Below are positions 1-5,482 of a stretch of DNA of 8,147 bases, one piece after another. Below the pieces are notes generated by a model. It had not been told where the DNA came from. It saw nothing but the letters and a program-made list of their open reading frames with translations, and made no database searches. The stretch covers positions 1 through 8,147 of the forward strand of contig JAGQIY010000963.1 in NCBI GenBank assembly GCA_020430865.1, in the 5' to 3' direction. Positions within the stretch are counted from its first letter, which is position 1. Each line of letters begins with the position of its first letter. The stretch comes from Myxococcales bacterium. GTDB lineage: Bacteria; Myxococcota; Polyangia; Polyangiales; Polyangiaceae. A program made the position numbers and the translations under genes.

Positions 1-190
1 GTCTCCTAGCACTTCGGGCGCAGCGGACTTTGGTCGGCTGCTCGTGGCGCCGAGCGGTCCCAGCCTAGTTCAGTCGCGCGGGAATTGCCCCGTGTTTTCG
101 CGCCCGACAGGGCCGAGCGTTCCAAATTTCGCGTCTGAAGCCGCATGGTTATCAGATACTGAAGTCCGCGCTCTAGCTCACCACAAGCGT

Positions 191-207
191 AGCTGGCTTT
201 TCCAGCT
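191..207. repeat. Short perfect hairpin
   Basis: AGCTGG (191-196) and CCAGCT (202-207) form a 6-bp stem around the loop CTTTT. There is no T-run on the outer side of either arm, so it is not a classical terminator. It lies about 200 nt past the nrdJ stop codon and could be part of the 3' end structure of that transcript or a chance palindrome. Confidence 0.3.
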
Positions 208-299
208 GGCCACAAACCCTCGACATCCCCGATGCCTGGGCGGTGACCCCAGTCGTACGCCTAGACCCCGCCTGGCGGCCTGTCGTTAAGCGGATTTCT

Positions 300-318
300 G
301 CCTCGAGTGTCTCGAGGC
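300..318 (-). terminator. Candidate terminator hairpin after nrdJ
   Basis: GCCTCGAG (300-307) and CTCGAGGC (311-318) are perfect 8-bp arms around a 3-nt loop, the strongest inverted repeat downstream of nrdJ, starting about 85 nt past its TGA. On the minus strand the stem is followed by AGAAATCC rather than a T-run, so a classical intrinsic terminator signature is incomplete. Terminators with weak U-tracts are common in GC-rich bacteria. It might instead be a 3'-end stabilising stem. Confidence 0.4.
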
Positions 319-402
319 GAGGCGTGAGGCCACAAAACCACCGCGGCCCACCTCCGGAAGAGGCGAGCCGCCGAGCAGATGGCTGCGTGCGCTGGATCGG
401 GC

Positions 403-3400
403 TCAGGAACAGCCCATCGAGTTGCCGCAGTTCAGGCACTTGTAGCACGCGCCGTTGCGCACGGTGATGTGGCCGCAGCCGTCACAGACCGGCGCGTCCC
501 CCATCATCTCCTCGAGCTGCGCGTCGAGACCGCTGTTGTGACTGTCAGCGACCACGCTCGCCTCTGGCAACGCTCGCGCCTCCTCCTGACGCCGAGTCTC
601 GACCGGGTCGGCGATTGAGACCGGCTCCTCTTCCGGGGGCACCTGGGCGAAGTCGTAGCGCTGCAGGTACTCCACGCCGAGCACGCGGAAGATGTAGTCC
701 ACGATCGAGGTCGAGAACTTGATGTTCGGGTGCCCCGACACGACTCCGTGAGGCTCGAAGCGCGTGAACGTGAACTGCTCCACGTAGGTCTCGAGGGGCA
801 CGCCGTACTGCAGGCCGACACTGACCGCCATGGCGAAGCAGTTCATCAACGAGCGGAAGGCCGCGCCTTCCTTGTGCATGTCGATGAAGATCTCGCCCAA
901 GGAGCCGTCTTCGTACTCGCCGGTGCGGAGGAAGACCTTGTGGCCGCCCACCGTGGCCTCCTGGGTGAAGCCGCTGCGCTTCTTGGGCAAGCGCACGCGC
1001 GTCCCCGTGGGACGGATCTGAACCACGGGCTCTGCCTTGGCAGCGACCTCGATCGCCTCTTCCTTCTCCGCTTTCTGATCGCTCGAAGTCGAGAGGGGTT
1101 GAGACGCCTTGCAGCCATCCCGATAGAGCGCGACTGCCTTGAGGCCGAGCTTCCAGCCCTCTTCGTAGATGCGGCGCTCGTCGTCGACGGTTGCCTCGTT
1201 GGGCAGGTTCACGGTCTTGCTGATGGCCCCGGAAAGGAACGGCTGCGCCGCCGCCATCATGCGGATGTGAGCCATTGGCTCGAGGTAGCGCTCGCCTGTA
1301 CGACCGCAGCGATTGGCGCAGTCGAACACCGGCAGGTGCTCCGCCTTCAGGTACGGCGCGCCCTCGATGGTCATGCGCCCGACGATGACGTCGCCGGCAG
1401 CCTCGATCTCCTTGGCGGTGAAGCCCAAATGCTTGAGCAGGTTGAAGCCAGGCTGGCTCATCTTTTCCGCAGTGATACCCAGGCGCTGGTAGGTGTCCTT
1501 GCCGAGCACCCAGGGTGAGAACGCCAGGTTCAGATCGAACACACCGGGGAGCGCGTCCTCCACCTTGCGCAGGTCCTGCTCGTCGAGGCCCTTCTCCTTC
1601 AGGGTCTGGCGGTTGACGTGAGGCGCTCCCACCAGGGTGTTCGTGCCGGAGATGTAAGCGACGATCTCTTGCACCTCGACCGGGCCGTAGCCCAGACGCT
1701 GAAGCGCGTGGGGCACCGCCTGGTTGACGATCTTGAAGTAGCCGCCACCCGCGAGCTTCTTGAACTTCACCAGCGCGAAATCCGGCTCGATGCCCGTGGT
1801 GTCACAGTCCATCAACAGACCGATGGTGCCAGTGGGCGCGAGCACCGTCGCTTGTGCGTTGCGGTAGCCGTGCTGTTCACCGAGCTTCACCACCTGATCC
1901 CAGTCCTCGCACGCTGCGCGCCAGAGCGCCTCCGGGCATAGATCGCGATCGATGCCGTAGGCCGCCTCCTGGTGCATGCGCATGACTCGCAGCATCGGCT
2001 CGCGGTTCTTCGCATAGCCGTTGAACGCCCCCTTGCTCGCCGCCATCTCGGAGCTCACGCGGTAGGCGTGACCACAAAGGATGGCCGTGAGCGCACCGGC
2101 CATGGCGCGCCCACGATCGGAGTCATAGGGGATGCCGAGCACCATCAAGAGCGTGCCGAGGTTCGCGTAGCCGAGACCCAGCGGCCGGTAGTCGTGGGAG
2201 TTTCGTGCAATCTGTTCCGTGGGGTAACTCGACAGGTCGACCAGGATCTCTTGCGCGGTGAAGAACAGCTCGATGGCGTGCCGATAGCCTTCGACGTCGA
2301 AGCGACCCTCCGCGTCCAAGAACTTGGTTAGGTTCAACGACGACAGGTTGCACGCCGAGTTGTCGAGGAACATGTACTCGGAGCACGGGTTCGATGCGTT
2401 GATACGATCGGTGTTGGGGCAGGTGTGCCAGCGGTTGATGGTGGTGTCGTACTGCACACCAGGATCCGCGCAGCTCCAAGCCGCGTCGGCCACGATGTTC
2501 CAGAGCTCGCCGGCGTCATAGGTGTCCACCACCTCACGCGTCGTGCGCGCGCGAGTGTGCCACTTCCCGCCGGTGGTCGCCGCGTGCATGAAGTCGTCGT
2601 TGACGCGGATGGAGTTGTTCGAGTTCTGCCCGCTGACGGTCTTGTAGGCCTCGCCGTTGAAGTCTGACTCGAAGCCCTGAGCGATGAGCGCGCGCGCCTT
2701 CTTCTCTTCGCGCACCTTCCACTGCACGAAGTCGACGATCTCCGGGTGGTCCATGTCGAGACAGACCATCTTGGCCGCACGGCGCGTGGTGCCACCGCTC
2801 TTCGTCGCACCAGCGGCGCGATCCAGCACCTCGAGGAAACTCATCAAGCCGCTGGAGGTCCCGCCCCCAGACAGCTTCTCCTGACGTCCGCGCAGCGCGC
2901 TGAAATTCGTGCCCGTGCCCGAGCCGTACTTGAACAGCCGAGCCTCGTGCTTGACCAGCTCGTAGATGCTCATCAGGTCGTCGTCGACCGATTGGATGAA
3001 GCAGGCAGAGCACTGCGGGCGGATGTACGCATTGGGCGTCTCCGAGATGTCGTCATGAGTACCTTCGGTCCAGGCCCAGTTCCCCCCGGAACCTTCGATG
3101 CCGTACTCGTGGTACAAGCCGCAGTTGAACCAGACGGGCGAGTTGAACGCCCCGTACTGGTTGACCAACAGGAACGTCAGCTCCTGCTCGAACACCTCGG
3201 CGTCCTGGGCGCTGGCGAAGTAGCCGCCGAAGCGCTCACCGGCGACACGAATCGTGTGGGCGACGCGGTGCACGACCTGGCGCACGCTGGTCTCTGCCTG
3301 CTCCTTCTGACCATTGACCCCGCTCTTGCGGAAGTACTTGCTGACCACGATGTCGGTGGCGAGCTGGGACCACTGGCTCGGGATCTCGGCGCCTTCCATC

Positions 3401-3606
3401 TTGAACACGACCGAGCCGTCAGGGTTGGTGATGACGCTGGTTCGACGCTGCCAGTCGACCGCGTCGAAGGGAGCGACCGCCTCCGTCGTGTAACGTCGCT
3501 TGAACTGGAGTCCGGCCGCGCTCACACGCTGCTCGGTCTCAGGAGTCGAGATCCCTGCGCCCACCTGCTTCACCCCCGCTTCATGCCCCACCATCGATTG
3601 CGCCAT
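403..3606 (-). CDS. nrdJ: Vitamin B12-dependent (class II) ribonucleoside-diphosphate reductase NrdJ
   Basis: This cytoplasmic enzyme reduces ribonucleotides to deoxyribonucleotides with an adenosylcobalamin-generated thiyl radical, so it needs no oxygen or separate radical subunit. Numbering from the ATG at 3606 gives 1067 aa. The active-site motif NPCSE gives Asn406, thiyl-radical Cys408 and Glu410. Cys202 (SACF) and Cys419 (NSAC) fit the redox pair; the radical Cys and second redox Cys are 11 residues apart, as in Thermotoga NrdJ. A Gly/Ser/Thr-rich nucleotide-site stretch ([10 protein letters not shown]) follows Cys202. There is no N-terminal ATP-cone, so overall-activity control by dATP is not expected. 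Residues about 880-985 form the TSCPD-type domain, and the tail has six Cys ([14 protein letters not shown]) for zinc-ribbon-like and thioredoxin-dependent re-reduction roles. Start choice: the frame opens at GTG 3660, but that codon lies inside a perfect hairpin with no ribosome site. ATG 3618 has GGAAGG touching it, whereas ATG 3606 has GGAAGGA 11 nt upstream. It is transcribed alone. Confidence 0.96.
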   Translation of the reverse strand: MAQSMVGHEAGVKQVGAGISTPETEQRVSAAGLQFKRRYTTEAVAPFDAVDWQRRTSVITNPDGSVVFKMEGAEIPSQWSQLATDIVVSKYFRKSGVNGQKEQAETSVRQVVHRVAHTIRVAGERFGGYFASAQDAEVFEQELTFLLVNQYGAFNSPVWFNCGLYHEYGIEGSGGNWAWTEGTHDDISETPNAYIRPQCSACFIQSVDDDLMSIYELVKHEARLFKYGSGTGTNFSALRGRQEKLSGGGTSSGLMSFLEVLDRAAGATKSGGTTRRAAKMVCLDMDHPEIVDFVQWKVREEKKARALIAQGFESDFNGEAYKTVSGQNSNNSIRVNDDFMHAATTGGKWHTRARTTREVVDTYDAGELWNIVADAAWSCADPGVQYDTTINRWHTCPNTDRINASNPCSEYMFLDNSACNLSSLNLTKFLDAEGRFDVEGYRHAIELFFTAQEILVDLSSYPTEQIARNSHDYRPLGLGYANLGTLLMVLGIPYDSDRGRAMAGALTAILCGHAYRVSSEMAASKGAFNGYAKNREPMLRVMRMHQEAAYGIDRDLCPEALWRAACEDWDQVVKLGEQHGYRNAQATVLAPTGTIGLLMDCDTTGIEPDFALVKFKKLAGGGYFKIVNQAVPHALQRLGYGPVEVQEIVAYISGTNTLVGAPHVNRQTLKEKGLDEQDLRKVEDALPGVFDLNLAFSPWVLGKDTYQRLGITAEKMSQPGFNLLKHLGFTAKEIEAAGDVIVGRMTIEGAPYLKAEHLPVFDCANRCGRTGERYLEPMAHIRMMAAAQPFLSGAISKTVNLPNEATVDDERRIYEEGWKLGLKAVALYRDGCKASQPLSTSSDQKAEKEEAIEVAAKAEPVVQIRPTGTRVRLPKKRSGFTQEATVGGHKVFLRTGEYEDGSLGEIFIDMHKEGAAFRSLMNCFAMAVSVGLQYGVPLETYVEQFTFTRFEPHGVVSGHPNIKFSTSIVDYIFRVLGVEYLQRYDFAQVPPEEEPVSIADPVETRRQEEARALPEASVVADSHNSGLDAQLEEMMGDAPVCDGCGHITVRNGACYKCLNCGNSMGCS

Positions 3607-3617
3607 CTTTTCTCTCA

Positions 3618-3624
3618 TCCTTCC
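3618..3624 (-). promoter_or_regulatory. Ribosome binding site deciding the nrdJ start
   Basis: GGAAGGA on the minus strand (complement of 3618-3624) is the only good Shine-Dalgarno match near the 5' end of nrdJ. It is 11 nt from ATG 3606 and overlaps the alternative ATG at 3618, for which it would be too close. No comparable sequence precedes the GTG at 3660. Confidence 0.5.
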
Positions 3625-3655
3625 ATTCGCGCCTACCCGCGCGACCTGCTTGGTT

Positions 3656-3675
3656 GCCACGGCCTAGACCGTGGC
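3656..3675 (-). promoter_or_regulatory. Perfect hairpin in nrdJ leader (proximal)
   Basis: GCCACGG (3656-3662) and CCGTGGC (3669-3675) make a 7-bp perfect stem with a 6-nt loop. It includes the alternative GTG start at 3660 and lies about 50 nt before the preferred ATG. Together with the second hairpin 5 nt further upstream it could be a structured 5' leader or a protein-binding site. There is no T-run, so it is not a terminator. Confidence 0.45.
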
Positions 3676-3680
3676 CACTC

Positions 3681-3699
3681 GGTCGTGTCCCGCACGACC
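3681..3699 (-). promoter_or_regulatory. Perfect hairpin in nrdJ leader (distal)
   Basis: GGTCGTG (3681-3687) and CACGACC (3693-3699) make a 7-bp perfect stem with a 5-nt loop. It is separated by 5 nt from the next hairpin. Its arms differ in sequence from the proximal hairpin, so they are not copies of one operator. This favours RNA structure over a repeated binding site, but neither is demonstrated. Confidence 0.45.
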
Positions 3700-4047
3700 C
3701 AGAGACTGCTTGATCCTGCGACCCCGAACACTCGTCAGTCCGTGACCGCTGGCCACAAAACGAACTCGACGCCGGGCAGTTCGCCCCGCACCGCCCCAAA
3801 TCTCCCCTCAGACCTCTGGATGGCCAGCGTGGCCGGCCGTGATCGACTCGCGCGCTGACTGGATCCGAGGCGCCCCAGCTCCAGAGGAGCCGCACGGGAC
3901 GCGCTGATCGAGTAAAGCGTGCTGCATGGTTCCGTGAATCGATGCTCGAGAAGTGCAGGGCCATCCGAGCGCCCGAGGCGCCACTGCCATCCGGCCCGGC
4001 GAGCTGCCCGCGGTCCCATCGGGAGCGCGAACGAAAGCCACACCGCG

Positions 4048-4089
4048 AGCGCCTCGCGGCGCCACGAGTCCGCCGCGCGGAGCGACGAG
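4048..4089. repeat. Degenerate 21-bp tandem repeat, two copies
   Basis: Positions 4048-4068 and 4069-4089 are adjacent 21-nt units that agree at 16 of 21 positions, both ending in CGACGAG or CCACGAG. On the minus strand they would read as a repeated Leu-Val-Ala-Pro-Arg-Gly. The surrounding 3985-4110 is GC-rich and has the feel of the dispersed intergenic repeats seen in large genomes, but one locus cannot establish that. Confidence 0.4.
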
Positions 4090-4225
4090 ACAATCCAAGA
4101 TTCCAGGGTTGTTGCTAAGCGTGGGTTGAGTCTCCGACCTGCACCCCTGAGCTCCGCTCGGATGTGCAGCAGCACGTTTGTTTAGCTGTTCGTGCTTGCA
4201 GTCTTCGATCTGGCTCCCACCGGCC

Positions 4226-4248
4226 CCCTGCTGCACTGTTGAGCAGGG
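4226..4248. repeat. Perfect hairpin with 9-nt loop
   Basis: CCCTGCT (4226-4232) and AGCAGGG (4242-4248) are exact 7-bp complementary arms. It is the first of three closely spaced hairpins in a non-coding stretch. No T-run follows on either strand. Confidence 0.4.
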
Positions 4249-4274
4249 ATGAACATTCAGTGAGCGCCTTGAAT

Positions 4275-4292
4275 ACCCCAACCCCTTGGGGT
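4275..4292. repeat. Perfect hairpin with CCCC loop
   Basis: ACCCCAA (4275-4281) and TTGGGGT (4286-4292) pair exactly around a CCCC tetraloop. On the minus strand the same bases give two G4 runs two nucleotides apart. It lies between the other two hairpins of this cluster, and its role is unknown. Confidence 0.4.
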
Positions 4293-4303
4293 GCGTCCAG
4301 GGC

Positions 4304-4321
4304 AAAAACCCAGCATCTGGG
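4304..4321 (-). terminator. Small T-tailed hairpin, minus strand
   Basis: Read on the minus strand, CCCAG and CTGGG pair around ATG and are followed at once by TTTTTG, the layout of an intrinsic terminator. The stem is only 5 bp, so it would be weak. No recognised minus-strand gene ends here. If real, it would end an antisense or small non-coding transcript starting to the right (around 4400-4560), or attenuate a very long nrdJ leader. Confidence 0.3.
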
Positions 4322-4402
4322 GGTCCACTGCTTGTGCACACCAAGTCCCACGCCAGCCCACCCACAGACCGAAGCGCCGCGGAACCTGAACTTCCGCAGC
4401 CC

Positions 4403-4441
4403 TGAACACAAGTTACGCTAAGGTGTTCAACAACGTGTTCA
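4403..4441. promoter_or_regulatory. Cluster of TGAACAC/GTGTTCA elements, candidate operator
   Basis: TGAACAC at 4403-4409 is followed by two GTGTTCA copies at 4423-4429 and 4435-4441. The last two start 12 nt apart, and the first is inverted relative to them. The patch is about 50% GC, clearly lower than the coding sequence, and lies about 120 bp before the membrane-protein start. GAACACAAGTTA (4404-4415) matches 7 of 8 fixed positions of the GAACNNNNGTTC form of LexA box. A transcription-factor site is plausible but the factor cannot be named. Confidence 0.35.
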
Positions 4442-4563
4442 CAGGTTTGGCGCAGGACGATTTTTCTGAGTGCCTGGACGCTGGGCGCGTGGTGGCGCCC
4501 TGCTCGCTCGTGTGGCCCGAGCTCTCTCGCCAGGCCAGGCTGGCTGGGGGCTGGGGATAGGCA

Positions 4564-5130
4564 ATGGGAGACGCCCACAAGTCATGGGACCGAGCGCTGG
4601 GCGTCGCCCTGTTGTTGGCGATCGGCGCGCACGATTGGGTCGCACTGAAGGACGGCCGGGCTGCCGACTGCTGCTGGATCTGCAATGTCTCAGCGTTGGT
4701 GCTGGGCTTGGGCTGGCTGCTGCGACGCCCCGAGCTCTGCGCCGCGGGTGGGATCTGGCTCTTGCCAGGCACCGCCGTGTGGCTGGGCGACATCTGGCTG
4801 GCCAACTCGAACATCATCCCGACGTCCTATGCCGTTCACCTCGGTGGCAGCCTGCTCGCCCTGGCGGCGCCACGGCGCTTCGGAGCAGTGCCCAGGGGCT
4901 GGCTCTGGGCGCTCGGGCTGTTGGTGCTGTGTGTGGGGTTTTCGAGGCTGTTTTTGCCTGCAACCGCCAACGTCAACGCGGCCTACCAGATCCCGAGAGG
5001 CTGGGAGGTGCTGGGGCACACCCGCACCACGTTCGTGCTCGTGTCGAGCGCCCTGGCGCTCGCCGCCGCCTGGTCGATGGGCGCTGCACTCGGTCGGCTC
5101 GCTGCGCGACCCTCGTCGACAACAGGCTGA
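4564..5130 (+). CDS. Unrecognised multi-pass membrane protein
   Basis: I do not recognise the family with confidence. The 188-aa product has about six hydrophobic segments: roughly residues 11-28, 37-53, 58-80, 89-102, 112-131 and 155-177, which covers nearly the whole protein, so it is an inner-membrane protein with short loops. Polar residues sit in or next to the helices: Asp24, a CCWICN stretch (Cys36, Cys37, Cys40, Asn41), Asp76, His92 in HLGG, Arg128 and PATANVN (132-138). These could form a functional site rather than a mere anchor. There is no signal peptide. The start is well fixed: an in-frame TAG ends 3 bases before the ATG, with GGGG at 4553-4556 as a weak ribosome site. Codon use resembles the neighbours. 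It stands alone, divergent from nrdJ and about 350 bp before the kinase gene, so context suggests no role. Confidence 0.75.
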   Translation: MGDAHKSWDRALGVALLLAIGAHDWVALKDGRAADCCWICNVSALVLGLGWLLRRPELCAAGGIWLLPGTAVWLGDIWLANSNIIPTSYAVHLGGSLLALAAPRRFGAVPRGWLWALGLLVLCVGFSRLFLPATANVNAAYQIPRGWEVLGHTRTTFVLVSSALALAAAWSMGAALGRLAARPSSTTG

Positions 5131-5187
5131 CGCTCGGGCTCTTGGGGGCATGATTCCCCGCGGCAAGGCTGTTTCAACACGGCAAGT

Positions 5188-5203
5188 TTCGAGGCCCCTC
5201 GAA
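5188..5203 (+). terminator. Palindrome after the membrane-protein gene, possible terminator
   Basis: TTCGAGG (5188-5194) and CCTCGAA (5197-5203) are perfect arms about a CC centre; as RNA this gives a 6-bp stem with a tetraloop. It starts 57 nt after the stop codon at 5130. No T-run follows, so it might equally be a DNA-binding palindrome. Confidence 0.3.
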
Positions 5204-5328
5204 CACTCGACCGAAGTCCCCTGCGCACCCACGCGACGAGTTCGCACTATATTTCAGCCCCGTTTGTTTCCTGGAGGCTTCGCGGTCCAGCGCGCGATCC
5301 AGCCCAGTTGAGCTGCGATTCGGTCGCG

Positions 5329-5365
5329 AGCGGGCGCGCCGATGAGTCGACTCGAGACGCCCGCT
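5329..5365. promoter_or_regulatory. Nested inverted repeat before the kinase gene
   Basis: AGCGGGCG (5329-5336) and CGCCCGCT (5358-5365) are exact 8-bp arms. Between them lies the perfect 10-bp palindrome GAGTCGACTC (5344-5353). The structure is flanked on both sides by TTCGGTCGC. It ends about 118 bp before the kinase start codon, a sensible place for an operator or for a structured leader. Confidence 0.4.
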
Positions 5366-5482
5366 GCCGACTTCGGTCGCCGGGGTGGTTTCCCCTCGCA
5401 CCTCTCGGGGCTGGAGACCTCAGATCGACGGCGCTCATCTTGTGCGACGGGCCCGCGTCTGCAACGCTGAGTCATTCAGCTG

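Larger units (their letters stand above)
1..402. other. Non-coding flank downstream of nrdJ
   Basis: I see no gene here. The open frames present on both strands are short, rich in Arg/Ser/Pro, match no family I recognise and overlap one another, which is typical of chance frames in GC-rich DNA. The stretch holds two perfect hairpins (191-207 and 300-318, listed separately) and two copies of a GGCCACAAA motif (208-216 and 328-336), which recurs upstream of nrdJ at 3751. The left end may approach another gene outside the window, but nothing in these bases shows it. Confidence 0.6.
3700..4563. other. Long divergent intergenic region between nrdJ and the membrane-protein gene
   Basis: No convincing gene occupies these roughly 860 bases. 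Minus-strand frames run across much of it (the longest 3808-4578), but their products are rich in Cys, His, Arg and Ser, have no recognisable domain and no ribosome site. The part from about 3960 to 4110 is very GC-rich with a degenerate 21-bp tandem repeat. The part from about 4200 to 4445 is less GC-rich (about 60% at 4201-4260 and 50% at 4381-4440 by hand count), holds several perfect hairpins and three GTGTTCA/TGAACAC elements, and looks like regulatory or non-coding RNA territory. Promoters of the two divergent genes should lie here, but I could not assign -35/-10 boxes. Confidence 0.55.
5131..5482. other. Intergenic region upstream of the kinase gene, rich in palindromes
   Basis: No gene is supported in these 352 bases. 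They contain the 5188-5203 palindrome, the nested inverted repeat 5329-5365 and two direct copies of TTCGGTCGC (5319-5327 and 5372-5380) that bracket the nested repeat. A lone TATATT at 5248-5253 resembles a -10 box, but no acceptable -35 sequence lies 16-18 nt before it. The kinase promoter presumably lies here. Confidence 0.55.

Noticed and set aside
1..402. Short open frames on both strands left of nrdJ
   Set aside because: All are under 95 aa, mutually overlapping, low-complexity and without recognisable domains or ribosome sites.
730..1518. Long plus-strand open frame antisense to nrdJ
   Set aside because: It mirrors the conserved NrdJ reading frame in GC-rich DNA, and its product is a His/Arg/Leu-rich string with no recognisable domain.
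3606..3660. GTG at 3660 as the nrdJ start
   Set aside because: It sits within a perfect hairpin, two codons after an in-frame TAG, with no ribosome site; the extra 18 residues show no conserved feature. It remains possible.
2746..3858. 370-aa plus-strand open frame overlapping the 5' half of nrdJ
   Set aside because: It is almost entirely antisense to the conserved reductase, has no domain and no ribosome site; the length is explained by codon bias on the opposite strand.
3660..4440. Cobalamin riboswitch upstream of the B12-dependent reductase
   Set aside because: I looked on both strands for the B12-box and the other conserved core segments. A GACCTGC at about 4135-4141 and a GCCACTG near 3981 are isolated short matches without the surrounding core.
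3808..4578. 256-aa minus-strand open frame in the nrdJ upstream region
   Set aside because: Composition is unlike a real protein (many Cys, His, Ser, Arg, Gly), there is no domain, it crosses the repeat and hairpins, and its start overlaps the membrane-protein gene on the other strand.
5243..5258. NrdR-box-like CACTATAT
   Set aside because: Only the left half fits the NrdR palindrome, there is a single copy, and it is not upstream of nrdJ.
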